NCBI RefSeq assembly: GCF_006494425.1
Contig: NZ_VHIV01000002.1
Location: 1,178,001 to 1,242,000, forward strand
Source of the DNA: Bacillus dicomae
Lineage (GTDB): Bacteria; Bacillota; Bacilli; Bacillales; Bacillaceae_G
Length of the DNA: 64,000 nucleotides
Direction: 5' to 3'
Part shown: one piece after another, positions 48,322-56,707 of the stretch
Layout: each line of letters begins with the position of its first letter
How positions within the stretch are numbered: the first letter of the stretch is position 1
The notes under the pieces: model-generated
The model's input: only the letters and a program-made list of their open reading frames with translations
Told to the model about the DNA's origin: nothing
The model's database searches: none
Program-made: the position numbers and the translations under genes

Positions 48322-48933
48322 ATGATGAAACATGTTTTTCAAAAAGGAAAAGATACGTCAAAACCAGTGTTGTTATTACTTCATGGCACAGGTGGTAATG
48401 AATTAGATTTATTACCACTTGCAGAAATAATTGATCCGGAAGCGTCGGTATTAAGCGTTAGGGGAAATGTATTAGAGAATGGGATGCCACGTTTCTTCCG
48501 CCGATTAGCAGAAGGTATTTTTGATGAAGAGGATCTTATTTTCCGTACGAAGGAATTAAATGAGTTTTTAGATGAAGCTGCAAAAACATATGGATTTGCT
48601 AGAAATAACATTGTTGCTATCGGTTATTCAAATGGAGCAAACATTGCGGCAAGCTTATTATTCCACTACGAAAATGCGTTAAAAGGTGCTGTGCTTCATC
48701 ACCCAATGGTGCCTAGAAGAGGAACACAATTGCCTAATTTAGCTGGGAAATCCGTGTTTATTGCTGCTGGGACAAATGATCCAATTTGTTCATCTTCTGA
48801 ATCAGAGGAATTGAAGCAACTATTAGAAAATGCAAACGCTAATGTAACAATGCATTGGGAAAATAGAGGGCATCAATTAACGATGGGTGAAGTAGAAAAA
48901 GCAAAAGAATGGTATGGAAAAACAGTTCTATAA
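48322..48933 (+). CDS. mhqD: Carboxylesterase/hydrolase MhqD
   Basis: 203-residue alpha/beta hydrolase of the phospholipase/carboxylesterase type. An oxyanion segment LLLLHGTGGNE (near residue 22) is present, as are the nucleophile elbow IGYSNGANIA, an aspartate in AGTNDPICS, and the catalytic histidine in ENRGHQLTMGE. In B. subtilis mhqED is a thiol-specific, quinone-induced operon under MhqR. Its placement behind a ring-cleaving dioxygenase and MhqR-like sites supports the name. The start follows AAAGGGGAAAAGG. Confidence 0.88.
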   Translation: MMKHVFQKGKDTSKPVLLLLHGTGGNELDLLPLAEIIDPEASVLSVRGNVLENGMPRFFRRLAEGIFDEEDLIFRTKELNEFLDEAAKTYGFARNNIVAIGYSNGANIAASLLFHYENALKGAVLHHPMVPRRGTQLPNLAGKSVFIAAGTNDPICSSSESEELKQLLENANANVTMHWENRGHQLTMGEVEKAKEWYGKTVL

Positions 48934-48937
48934 GGAC

Positions 48938-48990
48938 AAATAATAAAAGAAGCATCTGCTAATCGTTAGCAGATGCTTCTTTTATTATTT
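48938..48990. terminator. Bidirectional terminator between mhqD and the sensor kinase
   Basis: A perfect 25-bp inverted repeat (48938-48962 and 48966-48990) around TCG, with AGCATCTGCTAA at the tip and A/T-rich feet. It serves both convergent genes. Confidence 0.95.
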
Positions 48991-50521
48991 AAGATTGAAT
49001 TGCAAGATGGGATGAAGAAAGCGGTAATTGAATATCAACGATTGTACCTTTATTTATTTCACTTGAAATGTGTAATTTACCATGATGTTCTTCAATTATT
49101 TTGTAACACATCATTAGTCCTAGTCCTGTTCCTTTTTCTTTTAAACTATAAAACGGTTCGCCTAAACGGGAGATACGATCTTCTGGGATACCACAGCCTT
49201 CATCAATAATTCGTATTAAGATAAAATCATCCTCTAATGGTTTTGTTTGGATGAGAATATTTCCTCCATCTGGCATTGCTTCTATCGCATTTTTTAATAT
49301 GTTTATAAAAACTTGTTTTAATTGGTTACCGTCACATTGAATATCATGTACATAATCAAAATGATCCATAATGATATGAACGCTATGCATAATAGCAGTT
49401 GGTAAAATAAATGTAACTACTTCTTCAATTAAAGTTTGTATGTTGCACGTTTGAATAGATAATACTTGTGGTTTGGACATCGCCATAAATTGACTTGTGA
49501 TAGATTCCATTTGTGAAATTTCACTTAACATAACATCGATATACCATTTCTGCTCCTCATTTATTTCAGGGAGTAGCAATGTTAGAAAACCTTTAAGAGA
49601 AGTGAGTGGATTTCGAATTTCATGAGCAATTCCAGCTGTCAGTTGTCCGACCACTGCGAGCTTTTCTGATTTTCGTAATAACTTTTCCGTTTCTTTTAAC
49701 TCAGTAACGTCTCTGCCCATTACGATAAGACCTTTACGGGAGCCGTCAGGATGATAGAGAGGAACTTTCGATATACTTAAGATTAGGTCGAAATCATCTC
49801 TATGAATAATAAATTCTTCACCATGAAGAATTTGTCTTTGTTGCCATGCTAGTTCATCGACTTCTTCACAATGTAAAAAAGCTTCTCGGTACGCTTCATT
49901 ATATTGAATGAGTTCACTATCTTTTTTACCACGGTAAGGTACATGATGGAAATTGAAGCAAGAAAGTGCGTAGTCATTTGCCTCAAGCCAGCGCCCTTCA
50001 TGATCTTTAAATATAACAAACGCAGGCATGGAGTTTACTAATGTACGTAACCTCTTCTCACTTTCTTTAAGCATTTTCTCAATTCTTTCTGATTTTTCAA
50101 GAGGCTTCATAATGGCATATACGCCAGTTAGACGATTTTGTACAAAAATAGGAACTAGTTTTGTCACGACGTCTAATAAGAATCCATTTTTATGATAAAT
50201 AGATAAAATATACTCTTGTTGATTATCCGCTTTAGTAGTTTTTATATTTTGTAATACTTGCTCAGAAATATGAGCTTCTAAAATAGAGGTAATGCTTTTT
50301 CGCTCTAATTCTGAAGAAGTGTAACCTAGTATTCTTTCGGCAGAAGGATTAGTGTGGATAATAATTCCCTCTAAATTTAATGAAATAATACCATCAGGGT
50401 TGTGTTCGAACAGAGATGCATACATTTCTGTTAATGAACAATCTTGTATATGGTTGCGTAAACGTCTAGAAATGTTCGGATGACGTTTTCTTTGAGTTGA
50501 TGAATATTTTTTACGACTCAT
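48989..50521 (-). CDS. Orphan PAS-domain sensor histidine kinase (sporulation-kinase-like)
   Basis: 510 residues, no membrane helix. Two PAS domains (about 35-145, with LFEHNPDGIISLNLEG; about 165-275, with SMPAFVIFKDHEGRW) are followed by HisKA with the phosphorylated histidine in IAHEIRNPLTSLKGF (near 312) and an HATPase domain with N-box NILKNAIEAMPDGG and G-box GTGLGLMM. The soluble PAS-HisKA layout and HEIRNPLTSLKGF resemble Bacillus Kin phosphorelay kinases that feed Spo0F. No response regulator is adjacent, which fits an orphan kinase. ATG 50521 follows GGAGGAACT. The partner is inferred. Confidence 0.85.
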   Translation of the reverse strand: MSRKKYSSTQRKRHPNISRRLRNHIQDCSLTEMYASLFEHNPDGIISLNLEGIIIHTNPSAERILGYTSSELERKSITSILEAHISEQVLQNIKTTKADNQQEYILSIYHKNGFLLDVVTKLVPIFVQNRLTGVYAIMKPLEKSERIEKMLKESEKRLRTLVNSMPAFVIFKDHEGRWLEANDYALSCFNFHHVPYRGKKDSELIQYNEAYREAFLHCEEVDELAWQQRQILHGEEFIIHRDDFDLILSISKVPLYHPDGSRKGLIVMGRDVTELKETEKLLRKSEKLAVVGQLTAGIAHEIRNPLTSLKGFLTLLLPEINEEQKWYIDVMLSEISQMESITSQFMAMSKPQVLSIQTCNIQTLIEEVVTFILPTAIMHSVHIIMDHFDYVHDIQCDGNQLKQVFINILKNAIEAMPDGGNILIQTKPLEDDFILIRIIDEGCGIPEDRISRLGEPFYSLKEKGTGLGLMMCYKIIEEHHGKLHISSEINKGTIVDIQLPLSSSHLAIQS

Positions 50522-50756
50522 AATAGTTCCTCCGTACAAATAGCATCTAAAAAGATTTGTCTATTCATAACTATAATATAGATGTAATGTGTATTTCTAT
50601 AAAAAATGGAAGTTATATAATAAATTTTGTTTTCTTTATTTTGGAAAAGTGCGTATAGGGTGGTAATAAGGGGAGCTTATATTGTTTTATAAATCATTTG
50701 TAAGTTACAGGAGTAGGTTTTCCTTATAACATTAGGGTAGAAGAGGGGGAGAGAAA

Positions 50757-51128
50757 ATGAGAAACTATATTCAAGGGATTGATCATGTGCAAGTAGCTGC
50801 GCCTGTAGGGTGTGAAGAAGAGGCACGAGAATTTTACGGTAATAAAATTGGCATGGAGGAAATTCCGAAGCCAGAGGAATTAAAGAAGCGTGGTGGGTGC
50901 TGGTTTAAATGTGGAAATCAAGAGATTCATATCGGAGTTGAGCAAAACTTCAATCCAGCTAAAAAAGCACATCCGGCTTTTTATGTTTTAAAAATTAATG
51001 AATTTAAACGAGAGTTAATAAAGCAAGGTATTGAAGTAATAGATGATCATGCACGACCAGATGTAATTAGATTCTATGTGTCAGATCCGTTCGGAAATCG
51101 AATTGAATTTATGGAAAATAAAAACTAG
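50757..51128 (+). CDS. VOC family protein (glyoxalase/bleomycin-resistance fold)
   Basis: 123 residues, a single vicinal-oxygen-chelate module. It has GIDHVQVAAPVGCEEEAREFY at the start, a central GGCWFKCGNQEIHIGVE, and the C-terminal FYVSDPFGNRIEFME, with His and Glu metal-ligand positions. The substrate is unknown. The start follows GGGGGAGAGAAA. The stop runs into a bidirectional terminator shared with the YitT gene. Confidence 0.85.
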   Translation: MRNYIQGIDHVQVAAPVGCEEEAREFYGNKIGMEEIPKPEELKKRGGCWFKCGNQEIHIGVEQNFNPAKKAHPAFYVLKINEFKRELIKQGIEVIDDHARPDVIRFYVSDPFGNRIEFMENKN

Positions 51129-51150
51129 GTGGATGTCCACCTAGTTTTTT
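51118..51150. terminator. Bidirectional terminator between the VOC and YitT genes
   Basis: AAAACTAGGTGG pairs with CCACCTAGTTTT around ATGT, with A and T runs on either side. Confidence 0.92.
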
Positions 51151-51958
51151 AACCTTTTCTAAACAAACCTAATACTTCAACCGTTTCTGTAATGTTAACG
51201 AATGCATGAGGGTCAATTTCAGAAATTGTTAATTTCATACTTGCTAATTCTTCACGAGAAACGACTGTCATAAGTACACGTTTCTTTTCGCTAGAATAAG
51301 CACCTTCGCCATCAAGTAATGTAATTCCACGTACAACAGTTGAAAGAAGTTGTTTTTTCATTTTTTCTGCTTCATTTGTTACAATCATAAGTGTAACCTT
51401 CCGATGTTTCGTATGAATAGCATCGATGACTTTACCAGTTACATAAATAGAAAGTAAGCTTGTAAGAGCAACATCCCAAGTGAAGAAGAATCCTGCAATG
51501 ATTACAACGACTGCATTTAAAATAATAAGGAATCCGCCAAGTTTAATATCTCTTTTGCGAGATAACAACATACCGATAATATCAAATCCACCAGTTGAGC
51601 CATTACAGTTAAAAACAAGACCGATACCGGCTCCGGCAATAACACCACCAAAGATAGATGATAAAAGTGGATCTGTTGCTACGACTTTCACTGGAACATA
51701 GTATAATGCAACAGATAATACAATCACAGAGATAATCGTGTTAAAAATGACTTTTTTTCCAAGACCTATGTATCCTAAAATAAGGATAGGTAAGTTTAAT
51801 ACAAAGTTAATAATACCTGTGTTTACAGGAGTTACAATCCCTAAAATAATAGCAATGCCGCCAATTCCACTACTTAAAATTTTGTGGGGGATAAGGAAAA
51901 GATTAAAGGCAATCGCAATAATAATAGAACCAATAATAACACCAAGAAATCTGACCAT
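51149..51958 (-). CDS. YitT family membrane protein
   Basis: About 269 residues: five or six predicted helices (YitT_membrane), with the conserved NLFLIPHKILSSGIGGIAIIL and NCNGSTGGFDIIGMLL. A C-terminal DUF2179 soluble domain follows (VTLMIVTNEAEKMKKQL, TLLDGEGAYS, IDPHAFVNI). Function unknown; B. subtilis has several paralogues. The frame opens at ATG 51988, but that codon has no ribosome site. ATG 51958 lies ten bases after AAGGA and starts directly at the first helix, so I prefer it. Confidence 0.83.
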   Translation of the reverse strand: MVRFLGVIIGSIIIAIAFNLFLIPHKILSSGIGGIAIILGIVTPVNTGIINFVLNLPILILGYIGLGKKVIFNTIISVIVLSVALYYVPVKVVATDPLLSSIFGGVIAGAGIGLVFNCNGSTGGFDIIGMLLSRKRDIKLGGFLIILNAVVVIIAGFFFTWDVALTSLLSIYVTGKVIDAIHTKHRKVTLMIVTNEAEKMKKQLLSTVVRGITLLDGEGAYSSEKKRVLMTVVSREELASMKLTISEIDPHAFVNITETVEVLGLFRKG

Positions 51959-52102
51959 CTCTTTCCCGTCCTTCACTGAAAAATTCATATTATTTCAAGA
52001 TTATATATGATATTGAAAGTTTTGGGTAAAAACAGTTTATTTCGGAAAATTAGATTAATCAAAAGAATTCGAGTATTTTATCATTTGAAAGGGGATACAG
52101 TT

Positions 52103-52906
52103 GTGAGGATAAAAACATATCAACAGAAAAGCCCATTGAAGCAAGAATGTGAGGATTCTTATTTTTGTAATGAAGAAAAAAAGATTTATGGTGTATGTGA
52201 TGGTGCAACACCGCTCGTCCCGTTTTGTGATGAAAAGGGACATAATGGAGCATACATCGCTTCGCATTTATTTGCAAGTTATTTTGCTTCTTTACGTGAA
52301 AATCATAGTTTACAAGTTGCCGTTGCAAAAGCAAATGAAGCATTGCAAAGCAAAATGCTAGAATATAAAGTAGATACGAGAAAAAAAGAGCACTTGTGGT
52401 GCACATGTATTGCAGCAGTTCAAATAGATGATGAGAAAATTGAATACGTACAGTTAGGGGACTGCATGATCGTCGCAATACTTCAAAATGGAACGATGCA
52501 AGTATTAACGAAGGACACTGTTGAAGGAATTAGTAAACGAGCAAAAAAGAAGAGAGAAGAAGATCGTAAAAAAGGGTTATCTGTGCCAGAAGAGCATGTT
52601 TTTCAAGATGTACGAGAACAGTTAAAATATAATCGTTATCTTGCAAATATGCAGGGCGGGTATTCCGTTGCAAATGGAATGAAAGAAGCGATACATTATT
52701 TACAGCATGGTGAACTACATATAGATGAAGTGAGCGGGATTTTTATTTGTTCAGATGGATTATTCCATCCAGATTGGTCACTCGAACAAACTGTTGCATA
52801 TATAAAAAAGAATAGTATAAATGAATATGTAGCAATTATTGAAGAATTAGAAGGGGAAAAGAGAATAAGGCCAGATGATAAAACAATTATAATCATTGAT
52901 TTTTAA
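52103..52906 (+). CDS. PP2C-type serine/threonine phosphatase
   Basis: 267 residues. PP2C metal-binding motifs: an early EDSYFCNEEKKIYGVCDGATPL (Asp in CDGAT), VQLGDCMIVAIL, and late ICSDGLFHP with RPDDKTIIII. GTG 52103 is chosen because AAGGGG ends eight bases upstream; the frame extends to 52007 without a site. No partner kinase is adjacent. It is 14 bases from an amidase gene and in line with a DUF2164 gene, so the three are probably one transcript. The target is unknown. Confidence 0.82.
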   Translation: MRIKTYQQKSPLKQECEDSYFCNEEKKIYGVCDGATPLVPFCDEKGHNGAYIASHLFASYFASLRENHSLQVAVAKANEALQSKMLEYKVDTRKKEHLWCTCIAAVQIDDEKIEYVQLGDCMIVAILQNGTMQVLTKDTVEGISKRAKKKREEDRKKGLSVPEEHVFQDVREQLKYNRYLANMQGGYSVANGMKEAIHYLQHGELHIDEVSGIFICSDGLFHPDWSLEQTVAYIKKNSINEYVAIIEELEGEKRIRPDDKTIIIIDF

Positions 52907-52920
52907 AGGAGGATGTTCAA

Positions 52921-53373
52921 ATGGAAATTAAATGTGTCAATCTAACATTTCAAGATGAATTAGTTCCTTTAGAAACAGTAAATAAACTGATTATCCACCA
53001 TACATCTGAAGATGGATGGGATGTGTATAAAACACATGAATTTCATCAAAAAGTAAGAGGGTGGAGTGGGATCGGTTACAATTATTTTATTGAAGAAGAT
53101 GGAACTGTAGTCGAAGGGCGAGGTTTACATATTGGAGCACATGCGAAAGATCATAATAGAGATACAATAGGAATATGTATGACTGGTAATTTTGATAACT
53201 ATGATCCAACTCCTGTACAAATGAATGCATTGTATTCTTTATGTAAAATGTTTATGAGGCAGTTTGCTATAAAGAAAGAAAATATACTCGGTCATAGGGA
53301 GTTAGAAGGAGTTACAAAAAGCTGTCCTGGTAATCGTTTTTCTATGGTAGAGTTGAGGAAGGTACTATCTTAA
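52921..53373 (+). CDS. N-acetylmuramoyl-L-alanine amidase/PGRP-like, no signal peptide
   Basis: 150 residues, essentially one Amidase_2/PGRP domain. Zinc ligands are visible in LIIHHTSED (near residue 25) and GHRELEGVTKSCPG (His and Cys near 130-142), with GIGYNYFIEEDGTVVEGRG between. There is no signal peptide or wall-binding domain. It may act inside the cell, for instance in the mother cell on spore cortex or in recycling, or be of phage origin. AAAGGAGGATG precedes the start. It lies in line with the PP2C gene. Confidence 0.86.
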   Translation: MEIKCVNLTFQDELVPLETVNKLIIHHTSEDGWDVYKTHEFHQKVRGWSGIGYNYFIEEDGTVVEGRGLHIGAHAKDHNRDTIGICMTGNFDNYDPTPVQMNALYSLCKMFMRQFAIKKENILGHRELEGVTKSCPGNRFSMVELRKVLS

Positions 53374-53392
53374 ATATAGAGGAGTAACAACG

Positions 53393-53641
53393 ATGATGAA
53401 TATAAAAATACCAAATGATAAAAAAGAAGAGCTTGTAGCACAAATTCAGCAATTTTTTATGGAAGAAGATTTAGATGAAATTGGACGTTTCCAAGCAGAG
53501 CGTTTAATAGAAGAAATGATTAAATTAATTGGACCATTTGCATACAATCAAGCAATTGGAGATGCTAGAAAGCTTGTAACAGAGAAACTATCTAATATTG
53601 AAGAAGATTTGTATGTGTTAGAGAAGAGTGAAGGGAAGTAA
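53393..53641 (+). CDS. DUF2164 family protein
   Basis: 82-residue acidic, helical protein matching DUF2164: IPNDKKEELVAQIQQFFMEE, a conserved LDEIGRFQAERLIE, and GPFAYNQAIGDARKLV. Function unknown. ATG 53393 or 53396 follows AGAGGAGTAAC. It starts 20 bases after the amidase gene and may be co-transcribed. A hairpin with CACGGC/GCCGTG arms follows at 53672-53712. Confidence 0.82.
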   Translation: MMNIKIPNDKKEELVAQIQQFFMEEDLDEIGRFQAERLIEEMIKLIGPFAYNQAIGDARKLVTEKLSNIEEDLYVLEKSEGK

Positions 53642-53671
53642 ACTTTCGCCAATTATAAAATAAGTATTATG

Positions 53672-53720
53672 TCACGGCTTCTTTCCGATGTTTTGGTTGG
53701 AAAAGGCCGTGAAGTTGTTT
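53672..53720 (+). terminator. Possible terminator after the PP2C-amidase-DUF2164 set
   Basis: CACGGC and TTTCC on the left pair with GGAAA and GCCGTG on the right, with internal bulges. They are followed by AAGTTGTTTTAG. The stem is imperfect. Confidence 0.4.
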
Positions 53721-53754
53721 TAGTTTCAGCAGGCAAATAATTAAACTTAGCCCC

Positions 53755-54183
53755 CTATCTCGTACTCCATTCTTTTGCCATTTCATCATGATATGCTTCT
53801 GTCCAATGATATGGTTGCAAATCTTTTAAAGGTTTAAAAATAATATCTTGTTTAGCATTTGTAATCGCACACTGTACTTCTGGTCCCCAGTAAAATAAAC
53901 GTTCTTGGCATACACCGCAAGGCGAGAGTACCTTTAATTCAGAATGCTCATTTTCTCTTGCAAGACAAATAGAATGTGTAACTTTCTTTTGAAATTTATG
54001 GGCTTCTAAAATTGCACCTGTTTCCATACAAAGTTCTGTTGAGGCATTTATTACGCCCGGAGCAACACTTGTATAAATTGTTCCATCTTCTACACGAATC
54101 GCTGCGGCTCCACCCCAACCATTTGGATATCTTTGTTCAATTAACTGTTTCACCACATCATATAATTGTTGCTCAATATTCAA
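53755..54183 (-). CDS. Cytidine deaminase family protein
   Basis: 142 residues of the zinc-dependent cytidine deaminase fold. The zinc motifs are LCMETGAI (Cys and catalytic Glu, in place of the usual CAE) and SPCGVCQERL (PCxxC). Substrates in this family include cytidine, deoxycytidine and blasticidin-like nucleosides. TTG 54183 (giving MNIEQQLYDVV) is preferred because GAGGAAAAG lies upstream on the minus strand; an in-frame ATG at 54207 is an alternative. Confidence 0.82.
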   Translation of the reverse strand: MNIEQQLYDVVKQLIEQRYPNGWGGAAAIRVEDGTIYTSVAPGVINASTELCMETGAILEAHKFQKKVTHSICLARENEHSELKVLSPCGVCQERLFYWGPEVQCAITNAKQDIIFKPLKDLQPYHWTEAYHDEMAKEWSTR

Positions 54184-54315
54184 TTTCTTTTCCTCATTTC
54201 TGCCCAAATTCTGGTTTATTATTTCTAAAAATTCTTTCTTTTACCATAATAACATAAACAAAAAAATGAAATGAATATTTAATTTCAAGCCATCTTCTTG
54301 CCAAAAGGAACGTTT

Positions 54316-54472
54316 TTTATCCCGCTTTAATGGGCAGTAAGACCCCCACCTCAAAATTCAGCGCAAGCAAAGAAGTTAGGTGGGGGATCAACTGCCCATA
54401 AAAGTCCGATTGGTTCAACTAATAATCAGTGGGGGATGAAGAAAACCCCCACTGATTAAAGTTTCACTTTAT
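54316..54472. mobile_element. bcr1-type repeat element with TTTAT target duplication
   Basis: A 147-bp segment (54321-54467, CCCGCTTTAA to GTTTCAC) flanked on both sides by TTTAT (54316-54320 and 54468-54472). It folds into nested stems: TGGGCAGT with ACTGCCCA, CCCCCACCT with AGGTGGGGG inside it, and a second hairpin AATCAGTGGGGG with CCCCCACTGATT. Size, ends and TTTAT duplication match my memory of bcr1, a mobile, non-autonomous repeat specific to the B. cereus group. It encodes nothing; mobilisation must come from elsewhere. Confidence 0.8.
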
Positions 54473-54601
54473 AAAAAGATTGAGATTAAAAATATATTAT
54501 CTTAATTTTATCTTTTTTTAATAATTTGTTTATGGGCAATTTATAGTTCCTATTTATAATTCCTATATATAGCAGCTATGGATACTACGAAAAAGAACTT
54601 T

Positions 54602-54666
54602 GGAGGTGTAACACTTTGTATCCAATTAGCTGTAATCAAAATTTAAAACATGAATTGCTCACATAG
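54602..54666 (+). CDS. Possible 16-residue leader peptide
   Basis: GGAGGTG (54602-54608) is an almost ideal ribosome site. Seven bases later TTG 54616 opens a 16-codon frame (MYPISCNQNLKHELLT) ending at TAG 54666. It lies 63 bases before the SLH gene. It could be a leader peptide, a small protein or a relic. No similarity is recognised. Confidence 0.3.
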
Positions 54667-54729
54667 AATCTTCTTTTGAAAGAAAAGTGGTGTAATTCTT
54701 TGTTAAATGAAGGAAGGGATTGGAAGGCT

Positions 54730-56199
54730 ATGAATAAAACAATTTTAAAAACATGTATCATATCAGCAGTTTTAGGTGGAGTTCTATTAAATGGAGAAGT
54801 GAGAGCAGAAGAGATTACATCACAAACGAATCACACTGGTGTATTCAAAGATGTTCCAAAGGGGCACTGGGCATATGAGGCGATTCAGCAATTAACAGAT
54901 GAGAAAATCATTTTCGGCTATGATGATGGGAGATTTGGTTTTGGAGATAACGTGACACGCGAACAAGTTGCAGCTTTACTATATCGTTATTTTAATCTGG
55001 CAGAAGGCAAAAATTATGAGAACCCATATGGGGATGTGAGTGAGGAGTCGACAAGCTATATAAAGGAGATCTTGTCTTTAACAGAAATGGGTGTTTTTAA
55101 GGGTGACGATCATGGGAACTTTAGACCGAAGGCTTCCTTAACACGTGCAGAAATGGCACAGGTTCTTACAAATGCTTTTCATTTAAAGGCAAAGAGTGAT
55201 CACACTTTTAATGATGTTTCAACGAGCTCATGGGCAAGAAATGCAATTAGTGCTGTGCAAACAAATAATATTGCAAAAGGAGTAGGCGGAGGGGATTTTG
55301 CTCCAAATATGGATGTGACGCGTGAACAATATGCACAATTTTTATACAATGCAATAAAAGAAACTGAGCAAACTCAACAAACGAAAGGACAACAACTAGC
55401 TAGCATACTTAGTGAAACAAATTGGCAAGGGACAAAAGTCTATGACAAAGATCATAATGATTTAACGAAAGAAAATCAAAATTTCATTGGGCTTGCAAAG
55501 TATGATGCTAAAACGGCGAGGTATGAATTTTTTAATGCAAATACAAGGGAGAGTCGTAATGATAGCGGTACCTTTTTTATAACAAACGATGGAAAGAAAA
55601 GAGTGTTAATTTCTGAAACGCAAAATTATCAAGCAGTTGTTGAATTAACGCAATTAGATAAGGAGAAATTTACATATAAAAGAATGGGTAAAGATGCAAA
55701 AGGGAACGATGTAGAAGTATTTGTTGAACATGTTCCTTATCAAGAAAAAGAGCTATCTTTCACTCGACCTGATAAAAACTTAGAAAGCTCGACCGGGAAA
55801 ATAGTTACAGACGTTGATGGAGATGAAATTTTATCTAGTACACTATGGAACGGAACCGTGGTATTAGACGAACAGGGTAATAATGTAACAAAATATAACT
55901 CAAACTTAATCAGTCTGGCAAAATTTGATAAAAATACAAATAAATATGAGTTTTTCAATATGAATACAGGAGAAAGTCGTGGAGACTATGGTTTCTTTGA
56001 TGTTGTACATGGTAATAAAATAAGAGCTCACGTTTCGTTAGGAAATAATAAATACGGTGCAGTTCTTGAACTTACAGAATTAAATAAAGAGAAATTTACG
56101 TATACAAGAATGGGGAAAGATGCGAATGGAAAAGATATAAAAATCTTCGTTGAGCATGAACCGTATACAGGTGATCTAAAACCAAATTTCACAAAATAG
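54730..56199 (+). CDS. Secreted SLH protein with two DUF4822-like domains
   Basis: 489 residues: signal peptide (about 26, ending EVRA), then three SLH repeats (about 35-215; TREQVA, TRAEMA, TREQYA) that anchor proteins to the secondary wall polymer. Two tandem copies of an about 115-residue domain follow (about 235-355 and 370-485). Each runs from a start like ILSETNWQGTKVYD to KFTYKRMGKDAKG and VFVEH. I read these as DUF4822, function unknown. ATG 54730 follows GGAAGG; the frame extends to 54676. A terminator follows. Confidence 0.85.
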   Translation: MNKTILKTCIISAVLGGVLLNGEVRAEEITSQTNHTGVFKDVPKGHWAYEAIQQLTDEKIIFGYDDGRFGFGDNVTREQVAALLYRYFNLAEGKNYENPYGDVSEESTSYIKEILSLTEMGVFKGDDHGNFRPKASLTRAEMAQVLTNAFHLKAKSDHTFNDVSTSSWARNAISAVQTNNIAKGVGGGDFAPNMDVTREQYAQFLYNAIKETEQTQQTKGQQLASILSETNWQGTKVYDKDHNDLTKENQNFIGLAKYDAKTARYEFFNANTRESRNDSGTFFITNDGKKRVLISETQNYQAVVELTQLDKEKFTYKRMGKDAKGNDVEVFVEHVPYQEKELSFTRPDKNLESSTGKIVTDVDGDEILSSTLWNGTVVLDEQGNNVTKYNSNLISLAKFDKNTNKYEFFNMNTGESRGDYGFFDVVHGNKIRAHVSLGNNKYGAVLELTELNKEKFTYTRMGKDANGKDIKIFVEHEPYTGDLKPNFTK

Positions 56200-56208
56200 T
56201 TGTTTATA

Positions 56209-56240
56209 GACAAAAAGATGCCTTCAGGCATCTTTTTGTC
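56209..56240 (+). terminator. Terminator after the SLH/DUF4822 gene
   Basis: GACAAAAAGATGCC (56209-56222) pairs perfectly with GGCATCTTTTTGTC (56227-56240) around TTCA. Confidence 0.88.
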
Positions 56241-56323
56241 GCTTTAAAATGATTTTATGGGCAAATATAAAATACAAACTTTAGTAACTTACTACTTACA
56301 CAACCATACATCTTCGTTCTTTT

Positions 56324-56536
56324 TTATTTATTCTCTTTATGTTCTTTATATTCATGTACTTTTTCTTTCACATTACCAACCGTATCTTTAGCAGTGCCTT
56401 TTACCTTATCCCATTTTCCTTCAGCTTGTAATTTCTTATTGTCAGTTACTTTCCCAACAACTTCCTTTACTTCTCCTTTTACTTTATCAATGGCACCTTC
56501 TACTTTTTCTTTTAAACCATGATCATGTTTAGTCAT
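56324..56536 (-). CDS. CsbD family stress protein
   Basis: 70 residues, very lysine- and glutamate-rich, predicted helical and hydrophilic. The CsbD pattern GLKEKVEGAIDKVKGEVKEV is followed by GKWDKVKGTAKDTVGNVKEKV. CsbD in B. subtilis is induced by sigma-B under stress; the molecular role is unknown. The start is preceded by AAGGAGGAG on the minus strand. I cannot identify a sigma-B promoter with confidence. A 14-bp palindrome TTTGAATATTCAAA lies at 56624-56637 upstream. Confidence 0.85.
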   Translation of the reverse strand: MTKHDHGLKEKVEGAIDKVKGEVKEVVGKVTDNKKLQAEGKWDKVKGTAKDTVGNVKEKVHEYKEHKENK

Positions 56537-56707
56537 ACATTTCTCCTCCTTGTAGTTTGATTAGAATTTTCTTTTCATATTGCAAGTTGAATGATGTATC
56601 TAGTAATAGCGTAACAAATCTAGTTTGAATATTCAAATGATTAATAGAGTTGAAAAGGAATTGTCATAAAGTGTATAAAGTTGTAATGAGAAGAGAAAGA
56701 ATGTGAA

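Noticed and set aside
54316-54472. Nested stems considered as a CRISPR repeat or tRNA-like structure
   Set aside because: Only one copy, no spacers and no tRNA features; the TTTAT duplication and size fit a bcr1 element.
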